This document shows positions 56,542 through 64,000 of a stretch of DNA of 64,000 bases, in pieces. The stretch lies in assembly GCF_024508275.1 (NCBI RefSeq), contig NZ_CP101989.1, forward strand, positions 2,914,001 through 2,978,000, given 5' to 3'. Numbering within the stretch: position 1 is the first letter of the stretch; every line of letters starts with the position of its first letter. The stretch is from Cellulomonas wangsupingiae. Lineage in GTDB: Bacteria > Actinomycetota > Actinomycetes > Actinomycetales > Cellulomonadaceae. A program made the translations under genes and the position numbers. The notes beneath the pieces were generated by a model, which saw only the letters and a program-made list of their open reading frames with translations, ran no database searches and was not told the origin of the DNA.

Positions 56542-57373
56542 AGATCGACGCGATCTCCACACCCAGTGCCCGCAGCCGCTCGGCGCCGCCGTCCCGTGCC
56601 GTCAGCACGACGATCCCGCCGTCCAGGAGGGCGACCGTGTGCTCCCAGTGCGCCGCCCGCGACCCGTCGTCGGTGACGACGGTCCAGTCGTCGGCGAGCA
56701 CGTGGTTGACCTGCGAGCCCCGCACGAGCATGGGCTCGACCGCGACGCAGAGCCCCGGGCGCAGCCGGGTGCCGCGGTCACGGGTGCGGAAGTTCGGGAC
56801 GTCCGGCGGCTGGTGCATGGCCGTGCCGATGCCGTGGCCGACGTAGTCCTCGACGATGCCCAGCGGCGCCGTGCCGGTCCGGGCGGCCGCGGCCTCGACG
56901 ACGTCCTCGACGGCCTCGCCCACCGCACCGAGGCGCTCCCCCGTCGCGAGCGCGGCGATGCCGGCCCACAGGGCGTTCTCCGTCGTGGCGGCGAGCGCGA
57001 CGTCCGCCGGGTCGGCGGGGTCGAGCACGGCCGTGAAGGCCGAGTCGCCGTGCCAGCCGTCGACGACGGCGCCGCAGTCGACCGACACGACGTCACCGGG
57101 CTGCAGCACGCGCGAGCCGGGGATGCCGTGGACGATCTCGTCGTTCACCGACACGCACAGCGACGCGGGGTAGCCGTGGTACCCGAGGAACGAGGGCGTG
57201 GCCCCCGCCGACGCGATGACCTCCTCGGCCACCGCGTCGAGCTCGGCCGTCGTCACGCCCGGCGCGAGCACCGCCCGCACCGCGTCCAGCGCGTCGGCGA
57301 CCACCAGCCCGGCGCGCCGCATGACGGCGACCTGCTCGGGTGTCTTGTACTCGATGCGCTCGCGACCGAACAC
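56540..57373 (-). CDS. map: Methionine aminopeptidase, type I
   Basis: A 277-aa metalloprotease that removes initiator methionine. FLGYHGYPASLCVSVNDEIV, GDVVSVDCGAVVDGWHGDSA with two metal-binding aspartates, VGHGIGTAMHQPPDVPNF with the active-site histidine, LRPGLCVAVEPMLVRG and AHWEHTVALL with the last ligands are all in place. It lies 10 nt downstream of adk, as in the usual secY-adk-map order. Confidence 0.97.
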   Translation of the reverse strand: MFGRERIEYKTPEQVAVMRRAGLVVADALDAVRAVLAPGVTTAELDAVAEEVIASAGATPSFLGYHGYPASLCVSVNDEIVHGIPGSRVLQPGDVVSVDCGAVVDGWHGDSAFTAVLDPADPADVALAATTENALWAGIAALATGERLGAVGEAVEDVVEAAAARTGTAPLGIVEDYVGHGIGTAMHQPPDVPNFRTRDRGTRLRPGLCVAVEPMLVRGSQVNHVLADDWTVVTDDGSRAAHWEHTVALLDGGIVVLTARDGGAERLRALGVEIASI

Positions 57374-57383
57374 CGTCGCCCCG

Positions 57384-57962
57384 TCAGGACAGGACGGGGC
57401 TCAGCGCCGCGAGGAGCCGGGCCGTCACGTCGTCGACCGCGCCCAGGCCGTCGACCTGGACGAGCAGGCCACGGGCTGCGTAGACCTGCGAGATGGGGGC
57501 CGTCTGCTCGGCGTAGACGTCGAGCCGGTGCCGGACGACGTCCTCGGTGTCGTCCGCGCGCCCCTCGATCTGAGCGCGACGCGTGAGCCGCTCGACGACC
57601 ACCTGCGCGTCGACCGTCAGCTCGAGCGCGATGTCGAGCGCGTGCCCGGCGGCCGCGAGGATCTCGTCCAGCGCCGCGACCTGGGCCACGTTGCGCGGGT
57701 ACCCGTCGAGCAGGAACCCGTCGACCGCGTCCGCCTGGGCCAGGCGGTCACGGACGAGCTCGTTGGTCAGCTCGTCCGGGACGAGCGACCCCGACGCGGT
57801 GATGTCCTGCACCCGGCGTCCGAGCTCGGTGCCGTTCTTGATGTTGGACCGGAAGATGTCGCCCGTCGAGATGGCCGGGACACCCAGCCGATCCGCCAGA
57901 CGGACGGCCTGCGTACCCTTCCCCGCTCCGGGGGGGCCGAGCAGGACCAGACGTGCGCTCAA
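57384..57962 (-). CDS. adk: Adenylate kinase
   Basis: A 192-aa short-type adenylate kinase. The P-loop is GPPGAGKGTQ (9-18); ISTGDIFRSNI and FLLDGYPRN follow. The LID is the short form without zinc cysteines (EGRADDTEDVVRHRL). The only start that retains the strand before the P-loop is TTG 57962, overlapping the secY stop (TTGA); upstream in-frame codons lie inside secY. Confidence 0.95.
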   Translation of the reverse strand: MSARLVLLGPPGAGKGTQAVRLADRLGVPAISTGDIFRSNIKNGTELGRRVQDITASGSLVPDELTNELVRDRLAQADAVDGFLLDGYPRNVAQVAALDEILAAAGHALDIALELTVDAQVVVERLTRRAQIEGRADDTEDVVRHRLDVYAEQTAPISQVYAARGLLVQVDGLGAVDDVTARLLAALSPVLS

Positions 57963-59254
57963 CGCAAGAACCCTTCGTAGTGCCGCTGCTGAAGCTGGGA
58001 CTCGATCTGCTTGACGGTCTCGAGGCCGACGCCCACGACGATGAGGATCGACGCCCCGCCGAACGGGATGTTGGTGCCCACGCCGAGGACGATGAACGCG
58101 ATCGTCGGGATCAGCGCGACCAGGGCCAGGTAGATCGAGCCCGGCGCGGTGATCCGCGTGATGACGAAGTCCAGGTACTCGGCCGTGGGACGGCCCGCAC
58201 GGATGCCGGGGATGAACCCGCCGTACTTCTTCATGTTGTCCGCGACCTCGTCCGGGTTGAACGTGATCGCCGTGTAGAAGTAGCAGAAGAAGATGATCAG
58301 CAGCAGGTAGATCCCGATGTGCAGCGGCGCACCCGGGTCCGCGAGGTTCACGCTGATCCACTGCACCCAGCCCGCGGTCGCGTCGCCGAACTGGGCGATG
58401 AGCGTCGGCACGGCCAGCAGCGAGGAGGCGAAGATGACCGGGATGACGCCGGCCATGTTGATCTTGATCGGGATGTAGGTGCTCGACCCGCCGTACATGC
58501 GGCGGCCCACCATGCGCTTGGCGTACTGGACCGGGATGCGGCGCTGCGACTGCTCGACGAAGACGACGAGCCCGATGACCAGGACGACGACCGCCAGGAC
58601 GGCGATGAACTTGCCGGCACCGCCGGCGCCGCCGGCGATCGACCACATGGCGCCGGGGAACGACGCGGCGATCGACGTGAAGATGAGCAGCGACATGCCG
58701 TTGCCGACGCCGCGCTCGGTGATGAGCTCGCCGAGCCACATGATCAGGCCGGTGCCCGCGGTCATCGTGATGACCATGATGAGCAGCGTGATCGGCGTGT
58801 CGTCGGGGATGACCTCGAGGCTGCAGCCCTGGAACAGGTTGCCGGAGCGCGCGAACGTGATGATCGTCGTCGACTGCAGGATCGCCAGGCCGATGGTCAG
58901 GTACCGCGTGTACTGCGTGAGCTTCGCGGTGCCGGACTGGCCCTCCTTGTGGAGCTCCTCGAACTTGGGGATCACCACGCGCAGGAGCTGGACGATGATG
59001 CTGGCCGTGATGTACGGCATGATCCCGAGCGAGAACACCGACAGCTGCAGCAGCGCGCCGCCGCTGAACAGGTTGACCAGGCCGAGCAGGTCGTTGTCGG
59101 CGGTCTGCTCGATGCAGGCCTGCACGTTCGGGTAGCTGACACCAGGGGTCGGCAGGAACGACCCGATGCGGAACACCACCATCATGCCGATGGTGAAGAG
59201 CAGCTTGCGCCGCAGGTCGGGCGTCCTGAACGCCCGAACGAATGCACTGAGCAC
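57959..59254 (-). CDS. secY: Preprotein translocase subunit SecY
   Basis: A 431-aa ten-helix channel protein. Hallmarks are SFLPTPGV, LFSGGALLQLSVFSLGIMPY, ITERGVGNGMSLLIF, GGSSTYIPIKINMAGVIPVI and NMKKYGGFIPGIRAGRPT, the last on the cytoplasmic loop that binds SecA/ribosomes. ATG 59254 is 75 nt from the preceding gene. Upstream is a surface-protein locus rather than rplO, so its promoter must be in that gap or within the locus. Confidence 0.98.
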   Translation of the reverse strand: MLSAFVRAFRTPDLRRKLLFTIGMMVVFRIGSFLPTPGVSYPNVQACIEQTADNDLLGLVNLFSGGALLQLSVFSLGIMPYITASIIVQLLRVVIPKFEELHKEGQSGTAKLTQYTRYLTIGLAILQSTTIITFARSGNLFQGCSLEVIPDDTPITLLIMVITMTAGTGLIMWLGELITERGVGNGMSLLIFTSIAASFPGAMWSIAGGAGGAGKFIAVLAVVVLVIGLVVFVEQSQRRIPVQYAKRMVGRRMYGGSSTYIPIKINMAGVIPVIFASSLLAVPTLIAQFGDATAGWVQWISVNLADPGAPLHIGIYLLLIIFFCYFYTAITFNPDEVADNMKKYGGFIPGIRAGRPTAEYLDFVITRITAPGSIYLALVALIPTIAFIVLGVGTNIPFGGASILIVVGVGLETVKQIESQLQQRHYEGFLR

Positions 59255-59329
59255 CTGTCGTCCTCCTGCTGTGTGGGCCGTCCTCAGACCCCGTCGCCGT
59301 CGAAGAGCGGGACGGACCGCCGGTAGAGA

Positions 59330-60271
59330 CTACCCCGCAGACGGCGGAGCGCCGCACCCGTGCGGCTCCCGGGGTCGTCCGGCCGGCCCCGGCGCCCCCG
59401 GTCCGGCGCCGTTCGCGCCGTCGACGGACGGCGCCACCGGCAGCCGGCCGGCCTCGCGCCGGGCGTCGCGACGACGCCGGGCCCCACCCAGCAGCATCGA
59501 GCCGGTCCCGATCGCGACCACCGCGACCAGCGCGGCCCGCAGACCGTGCAGGACGGTGTGGGCGAGCGGCCCCGCACCGGCCCCTCCTGCCGCCTGGACC
59601 TCCGCGATCGTCACGATGGTGTCGGCCTGCGGCGTCACGGCGTCGACGTCGGTCCCCGCGGGCCCGGAGGGCGACGTGGCCGCGGCCCTGGCCCACGTGC
59701 TCCCGTCCAGCCGCAGCACGACCTCGTACGTGGCCTCCCGCGGCGCGACGTTCGCACGGTTGCCCGACGTCGCGTCCGTGGCGAGCGCGGTCACCACGGT
59801 GACCTCGGTGCTCGCCCCGCGCGCGAGCAGCACGTCGACCACGGGCGTGGCACCCGCCGTCGCGAGCCGACGGAACGACGAGTGCCCGTCCCCCGACGCG
59901 GTGCGCCACGTGAGCGTGAGGTCGGCGTAGAAGTCCACCTCCGGCGGACCGTCGGGGAGGTCGGCCTCGGGGGCGTCGGGGTCGAGGAGCTGCACGTCCT
60001 GCACCCAGCCGCGCAGCACCGCGTCGGTCGGGCCGGCGTTGGTCACGGTGATCGTCCTGCCCTGGACGCCGCCCGGCACCACGACCGGCGCACCCGAGAA
60101 CGTCGCGGAGCTGGCCGTGGCCGGCGGCCCGTCCCACGCGAGGTCGACGGACGGCCCGTCCCACGTGGTCACGAGCTCGTCGCCGGACGCCGCCGCTGCG
60201 CCGGCCGGCACCACGAGCGCCAGGAGGACACCGGCCACGAGGGCCCGGGAGGCGGGGGCCGCCCGCGTCAC
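59330..60271 (-). CDS. Secreted membrane-anchored protein of the SipW locus
   Basis: A 313-aa protein with no recognised family. From GTG 60271 it has a normal Sec signal (ASRALVAGVLLALVVPAGAAAA, cut near residue 28), an extracytoplasmic beta-rich domain (about 30-225) with VVVPGGVQGRTITVTNAG, a C-terminal membrane helix (about 243-262) followed by an arginine cluster (ARRRRDARRE), and a Pro/Gly-rich cytoplasmic tail. No LPXTG motif is seen. It overlaps the preceding gene by 4 nt. It may anchor or cap the products of the upstream genes. Confidence 0.62.
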   Translation of the reverse strand: MTRAAPASRALVAGVLLALVVPAGAAAASGDELVTTWDGPSVDLAWDGPPATASSATFSGAPVVVPGGVQGRTITVTNAGPTDAVLRGWVQDVQLLDPDAPEADLPDGPPEVDFYADLTLTWRTASGDGHSSFRRLATAGATPVVDVLLARGASTEVTVVTALATDATSGNRANVAPREATYEVVLRLDGSTWARAAATSPSGPAGTDVDAVTPQADTIVTIAEVQAAGGAGAGPLAHTVLHGLRAALVAVVAIGTGSMLLGGARRRRDARREAGRLPVAPSVDGANGAGPGAPGPAGRPREPHGCGAPPSAG

Positions 60272-60987
60272 CGGCCGGGCCGGAACGTGGTGAACGTGAA
60301 CGTCAGGCGGTGCGTCGGCTCGTCCGCCGGCACGAGGGCCCTGCCCACCGACGCGCTCCACCGGTCCTCGTCGGTCACGCGCTGCGGCGTGGCCCCGCCG
60401 GAGGTGGCGACGCCGGCGTCGACGGACGCCGTGCTGTCGTACGTGCCCTGCACGGGGTCGAAGGTCGCCACGAGGCACCAGTACTCGCTGGTCAGCCGTC
60501 GGGTGTCGCTGTAGTCGGCCGGGACGGGCGTCGACGCGCCGGCGTCGGGACCGGCCACCGTGGTCGTGCAGGCGGCGGGCCCGGCCACCTTGACGAGCCG
60601 CACGTCCGACTCCCCGAGGATGCCGCCCGCGATGTGCCGCGTCACGGTGTACCGCAGGCCCCGGTGCCCCTGCGCGAGCGCGTCGACCTGCACGGGGACG
60701 GCGATCGACCCGGTCGCGAGGAGCGTCGCGGCGGCGGCGGGACCGAACGTCAGGTCCACGGTGTCACCGGGGCCCGTCGCGTAGTCCGTGAGCGTCCCGG
60801 GCTCGCCGGGGGGCCCGACCCCGAACACGACGACCCCGGCGGGCATGCCGGCCGTGACGGTCTCGACGTCGCGCCACAGCGCGAGCGTCCCGCCGCCGAC
60901 GACCCCCACGAGCGCGGCGAGCGCGACGGTGAGGGCCAGCACCCCGGCCGTGGGCAGGCTGACGACCCGGTCGCGCAGGCCGCTCAC
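60268..60987 (-). CDS. Protein with SipW-type signal peptide (second accessory)
   Basis: A 239-aa protein. The N-terminus is a hydrophobic segment ending GGGTLALWRD (about 31-40), resembling the alternate signal peptide of SipW substrates, where a short aromatic motif follows the helix. The remainder is beta-rich with two cysteines (AACTTTV, YWCLVA). No further family is recognised. GTG 60987 overlaps the previous stop (GTGA). Confidence 0.6.
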   Translation of the reverse strand: MSGLRDRVVSLPTAGVLALTVALAALVGVVGGGTLALWRDVETVTAGMPAGVVVFGVGPPGEPGTLTDYATGPGDTVDLTFGPAAAATLLATGSIAVPVQVDALAQGHRGLRYTVTRHIAGGILGESDVRLVKVAGPAACTTTVAGPDAGASTPVPADYSDTRRLTSEYWCLVATFDPVQGTYDSTASVDAGVATSGGATPQRVTDEDRWSASVGRALVPADEPTHRLTFTFTTFRPGR

Positions 60988-61595
60988 GGCGCGAGCCCGT
61001 CGTCCCGCACCTGCCGCAGGTCGACCTGGATCGTCCCGCCGACCCGGGTCGCGGGCTGCCCGGCCAGGGTGGACGGTGCCACCACCCGGTCGGCGCCGTT
61101 CCACACGAGGGTCGCCACCAGCGTCCACTCCCCCGTGCCGAGGGGCAGGCTCGCCCCGGCGCCCGACGGCAGCGTCAACGGCGTGCCGAGCGGGGCCGGG
61201 GCGCTGGGGACGCCCGACGGCGGCGTCACGACGTACGTGCCCTCGACGCCCGCCGGGACGGGCCCGGCCGGCAGCCAGGAGACCGTGAGACGCGCGCGCA
61301 GGTTGTCGCCCTCCAGGGTCGTCCGGAAGCGTTGCGTGACCGTGAAGGAGTCGCCCGGGACCGCGAGGTGGCCGGCGGTCCCGTCCGCTCCCGACGCGAC
61401 GGCGTGGCCGACGTGGCCCGGGGAGGTCTCGGCCCACCGGACGTCACCGACCAGCTCGAGATCGAGGTCCCCGGAGCGCAGGACGCCGATCGACGCCTCG
61501 GCGTCGGTCGACCACAGGGCGTAGGTGGTGCTGCTCATGAGGGACGCCGTGAGCACGGCGGCCACCGCCAGGGCGGCGAGGCGGCGCCGGCTCAT
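60984..61595 (-). CDS. SipW-dependent signal-peptide protein (TasA/CalY-like accessory)
   Basis: A 203-aa protein. After a short basic start (MSRRRL), the helix AALAVAAVLTASLMSSTT ends at YALWSTDAEASIGVLRSGDL, the clear SipW-type pattern. The mature part has EGDNLRARLTVSW, shared with the TasA-like protein (EGDNLAAQLDVSN), so the two proteins are probably related. ATG 61595 overlaps the sipW stop by 4 nt. Confidence 0.72.
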   Translation of the reverse strand: MSRRRLAALAVAAVLTASLMSSTTYALWSTDAEASIGVLRSGDLDLELVGDVRWAETSPGHVGHAVASGADGTAGHLAVPGDSFTVTQRFRTTLEGDNLRARLTVSWLPAGPVPAGVEGTYVVTPPSGVPSAPAPLGTPLTLPSGAGASLPLGTGEWTLVATLVWNGADRVVAPSTLAGQPATRVGGTIQVDLRQVRDDGLAP

Positions 61596-62203
61596 GCGTC
61601 GACGTCCGCGGCGCGCCGGTCCTCGTCGGACGCGGTCCCGTCCGTGGCTGCGGCACCGTCCGCGCGCGCCTGACGACGCCCCCGGTCGGGGCTGAGCACC
61701 ATCCACGCGCCGTACACCAGCAGGACGGCGGCGCCCGCCATGACGACCGTGGAGCGGTGGGCGCCGACGGCCACCATGACGTGCCCGACGTCGGGCACGT
61801 GGTAGACGACCTCGGCCTTGATCTGCTCCGGGCGCAGGGGCTCGTCGTCGGTGTCGTTGGCGTCACCGCGCGTCACCCAGCGCGGGCCGTCGGACGTCGA
61901 GCGGACGGCGACCACGCGGTGCGTGACGAGCGTGGGGTCCTCCGGGAAGGGCTGGAACGACACGACGTCGCCCACCTCGATCTCGGCCGGCACGTCCTTC
62001 ACGCCGCGGACGACGACGACGTCACCGGGCTCGTAGGTCGGCACCATCGACCCGGTGAGGACGGTGAGCGCGACGCCGTCGAGTAGCCGCGGGACCAGCG
62101 CCAGCGCGACGGCCAGTGTGAGCACCACGACGACCGCGGCCGTGCTGAGCACCGACAGGACGGTCGGCAGGACGCGGCGGCGCGCGGTGCGGGGCCGGTT
62201 CAT
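61592..62203 (-). CDS. sipW: SipW/ER-type signal peptidase I
   Basis: A 203-aa membrane peptidase. A first helix (about 15-40) precedes the nucleophile S52 in LTGSMVPTYEPGD. The general base is H95 in LVTHRVVAV rather than lysine, and GDANDTDDEP carries the box-E aspartates; this Ser-His arrangement is the ER/SipW class. A second helix (about 143-170) and an acidic tail end the protein. It probably processes the neighbouring SipW-type precursors. Confidence 0.88.
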   Translation of the reverse strand: MNRPRTARRRVLPTVLSVLSTAAVVVVLTLAVALALVPRLLDGVALTVLTGSMVPTYEPGDVVVVRGVKDVPAEIEVGDVVSFQPFPEDPTLVTHRVVAVRSTSDGPRWVTRGDANDTDDEPLRPEQIKAEVVYHVPDVGHVMVAVGAHRSTVVMAGAAVLLVYGAWMVLSPDRGRRQARADGAAATDGTASDEDRRAADVDA

Positions 62204-62247
62204 GGCGTCCTCCTGTCGGTGCGGGGTGGTAGGTCGGTCGGGTGGGG

Positions 62248-62285
62248 ACCCGGGCGGCGCGCCGCGGAGGCGCCGCCGCCCGGGT
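62248..62285 (-). terminator. Hairpin between the TasA-like gene and sipW
   Basis: Arms ACCCGGGCGGCG (62248-62259) and complement (62274-62285), starting 6 nt after the stop of the TasA-like gene. It could reduce read-through into sipW so that the structural protein is made in excess. Confidence 0.5.
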
Positions 62286-62291
62286 GGTCCG

Positions 62292-62921
62292 TCAGGCGCC
62301 GGCGACCTGCGTGAGGCTCACGCCCACCTCGCCCAGCTGGTAGACGGTCGCGGACATGTCCGCCGCCTTGTCCGAGGCGAAGTCGACGGTCACGACCACG
62401 TGCACGTCGGCGGCCGTCGTCTTGTCGACCGCCACGTTGCCGGCCGCGCCGCGCAGGTCGGCGCCGGCGTCGGGGCCCACGAACGTCAGCTTGCCGCCGA
62501 CGAGCTTGCTCGTGATCTCGTTCCTGTTGCCGTCGTAGATCTTGAACGCCGCGGTGCCACCGTTCGCGGCGACGACCCGGAGGTTCGAGACGTCGAGCTG
62601 CGCGGCGAGGTTGTCGCCCTCGAGCGCCACGTCGAACGAGTACGTCGCCTCCGCGCTGTCACCCGGGACGGTGCGCCACGTCGCCAGGTCGATCGTGTGC
62701 CCGGCACGCCCCGTCACCGGGGTGGTCGCGGCGGCGTCCGACCGGCCGGCCGTCACGTCGTACCAGACCGGCGTGCTGACACCCGTGATGTCGAGCTTTC
62801 CGGAGGTGATGGTGGCGCCGTTCTGCGTGAGGGTCTCGCTCCACGTCGCGAACGTGGTGCCGCCCGCGAGCAGCGCGATGCCGGCGACACCGGCGAGGAC
62901 GCCCTTGGTCTTCTTGTTCAT
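62292..62921 (-). CDS. TasA/CalY-like protein with SipW-type signal peptide
   Basis: A 209-aa secreted protein. MNKKTKGVLAGVAGIALLAG followed by TTFATWSE (22-29) is an alternate-type signal peptide typical of SipW substrates such as TasA and camelysin. The mature part is beta-rich with no cysteine: SGKLDITG, then EGDNLAAQLDVSN and KLTFVGPDAGADLRGAAG. It lies first before sipW, with a hairpin after it. I infer it to be the main fibre subunit; no structural evidence is available. Confidence 0.78.
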   Translation of the reverse strand: MNKKTKGVLAGVAGIALLAGGTTFATWSETLTQNGATITSGKLDITGVSTPVWYDVTAGRSDAAATTPVTGRAGHTIDLATWRTVPGDSAEATYSFDVALEGDNLAAQLDVSNLRVVAANGGTAAFKIYDGNRNEITSKLVGGKLTFVGPDAGADLRGAAGNVAVDKTTAADVHVVVTVDFASDKAADMSATVYQLGEVGVSLTQVAGA

Positions 62922-63038
62922 GGTCGTGCCCTTCTGAGAGGAGAGGTCTGCCCGGAGGCGGTGTCCGAGACGTCCGGAGGGCGCCTCGAGGGGTGGATCA
63001 GGTCGGTCGGTCTGGTCGCCGGTCAGGGGGCTGCGTCG

Positions 63039-64000
63039 TCACAGCACCCCCCTGGACCGGCAGCCGATCTCCTGGCCGGGGGCCAGGGACGGGATGGTGA
63101 CGGACGTCCCGGCGGGGATGTCGGTGCGTCCCGGGCACGCGATGGCGGCGTCGCCCGTGGTCGTGGCCCCGCCGACGGTGACGGCGGCGTAGGCGTCACG
63201 CAGCCGGATGTCGACGAGGGTGGTCTGGCCGGTGTTGCGCACCGTGTACCGCCGGACGATGTGCGTCCCGGCGGGCCGCCGCTCGCCGGTGGGGATCGGC
63301 GACGCGAACGCCGTGTCGTCGGCCAGGAACGTCTGCGTGACGACCTCGACACCGGGCCGCAGGTTCACCACGGTGCACGTGTGGCTGCGTCCGCGCTCCA
63401 GCCTGACGTCGTACGGGTTCCCGGTGGCGGTCACGGCCGCCGCGCCGCCGTCGTCGCGGCGGCAGGTCACGGTGTCGACGACGTAGCCGGCGGGCACCGC
63501 CTCCGTCACGCGCACGACGCGCGTCGCGTCGGGCACGGCGACCGTCGCCGCGGCGGAGCCGCCGGGTCCGGTGACGAGCGGGGCCGCACCCAGCGCGTCG
63601 ACCGTGAACTCCCAGCCCGCGGTCGGTACCCCCGCGCCCGGCGCCGCGCCCTCGGGCACCGCCACGCCGACGAGGGTGAGGGTCGTGGGTGCCACGTAGC
63701 TGCTGACGAAGGTGCAGACGAGCGGGGCGGCAGCGGCCGTCGCGGCCTCCGGGACGTTCTCCAGCACGACGCTGCGCGCGCCGGGACCGACCGTGGCGCC
63801 CGGCGCCAGCACGGCGCCCCGCCCGTCCCGGCAGGTGATCGAGGAGAGCTCCCACGAGGCCGCCGGTGCGTCCGCGGTGAGCACGACGCGCTCGCGTCGC
63901 GCGAGGACCGTGCCCGCGGCGGTCGACACGGTGCTCCCCGGGCCGGTGACGGCCGTCGGCGACAGCGTGTACCTGGCCGCCGGTGCGGCGCCGCGCTCCG
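63039..64000 (-). CDS. Large secreted surface protein, C-terminal part (5' end outside window)
   Basis: At least 320 residues are open to the window edge; the start lies beyond it. The visible part is a chain of beta-rich, Thr/Val/Gly-rich modules, each with a paired cysteine: SITCRDGRG with LVCTFVSSY, VTCRRDDG with SHTCTVVN, and IACPGRTD with IGCRSRGVL at the C-terminus. VTRVTEAVPAGYVVDTV-like segments recall SdrD/SpaA-type surface repeats. No cell-wall sorting signal is present at the C-terminus. It is the nearest upstream gene of the SipW locus (117 nt). Confidence 0.65.
   Translation of the reverse strand, partial: ERGAAPAARYTLSPTAVTGPGSTVSTAAGTVLARRERVVLTADAPAASWELSSITCRDGRGAVLAPGATVGPGARSVVLENVPEAATAAAAPLVCTFVSSYVAPTTLTLVGVAVPEGAAPGAGVPTAGWEFTVDALGAAPLVTGPGGSAAATVAVPDATRVVRVTEAVPAGYVVDTVTCRRDDGGAAAVTATGNPYDVRLERGRSHTCTVVNLRPGVEVVTQTFLADDTAFASPIPTGERRPAGTHIVRRYTVRNTGQTTLVDIRLRDAYAAVTVGGATTTGDAAIACPGRTDIPAGTSVTIPSLAPGQEIGCRSRGVL

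Overview
The window is chromosomal DNA of very high GC content (roughly 70-75 %) from an actinobacterium. The lineage markers are a WhiB-family regulator (WhiD/WhiB3 type) next to a BldM-like regulator, a short-LID adenylate kinase, many GTG starts, GuaB3 beside GuaB, a DtxR/IdeR-type iron box, and the gene order guaB3-guaB ... whiD ... groES ... tsaD-rimI-tsaB-tsaE-alr-nnr ... glmS ... glmM-rpsI-rplM ... truA-rplQ-rpoA-rpsK-rpsM-rpmJ-infA-map-adk-secY, which broadly matches other Actinomycetota such as Mycobacterium and Streptomyces. The phosphoketolase/Pta/AckA set, the self-contained fructose PTS and the absence of rpsD beside rpoA suggest a Micrococcales member, perhaps Cellulomonas-like; that placement is inference. 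No transposase, integrase, CRISPR array, rRNA or convincing tRNA gene was seen.

Layout. 1-1057: tail of an ABC exporter ATPase and a SURF1-like protein. 1220-7185: xfp, pta and ackA, a phosphoketolase route from sugar phosphates through acetyl-phosphate to acetyl-CoA or acetate plus ATP. 7282-8895: aldehyde dehydrogenase. 8948-14008: a complete fructose phosphotransferase operon (fruK, EIIA, EIIBC, HPr, Enzyme I). 14108-18227: an iron-box-controlled siderophore/ferric uptake ABC transporter. 18232-24638: a hydrolase, guaB3, guaB, a BldM-like regulator, a MerR-type regulator and whiD. 24733-25193: a lone groES under two CIRCE operators. 25279-29916: a methyltransferase, a GCS2 ligase, an internally duplicated unknown protein and a PadR/HAAS pair. 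29935-37771: tsaD, a nitroreductase, then sulfurtransferase-rimI-tsaB-tsaE-alr and kinase-nnr in tightly overlapping order, covering t6A tRNA modification, D-alanine supply and NAD(P)HX repair. 37913-46824: an LLM oxidoreductase, acpS, glmS, coaA, a lipoprotein, DedA, a glutamine amidotransferase, deformylase and glmM. 46997-57373: ribosomal and transcription genes with ABC-F, truA, a polyphosphate-glucokinase-like ROK kinase and a hydrolase among them. 57384-59254: adk and secY.

59330-64000 is the most distinctive part: a cell-surface locus running toward secY. It encodes a large secreted protein (5' end outside the window), a TasA/CalY-like protein with a SipW-type signal peptide, a SipW/ER-type signal peptidase, two more proteins with SipW-type signals, and a membrane-anchored protein. 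I infer a surface fibre or appendage system with its own dedicated signal peptidase. It lies immediately upstream of secY, where rplO normally sits.

Regulatory DNA is also informative. There is a double CIRCE overlapping a good groES promoter, a 17/19 iron box, several genes whose -10 hexamer lies 6-7 nt from the start codon (leaderless transcripts), a palindrome carrying two divergent -10 elements between truA and ppgK, and a related palindromic repeat found between two different convergent gene pairs, where it probably acts as a bidirectional terminator.
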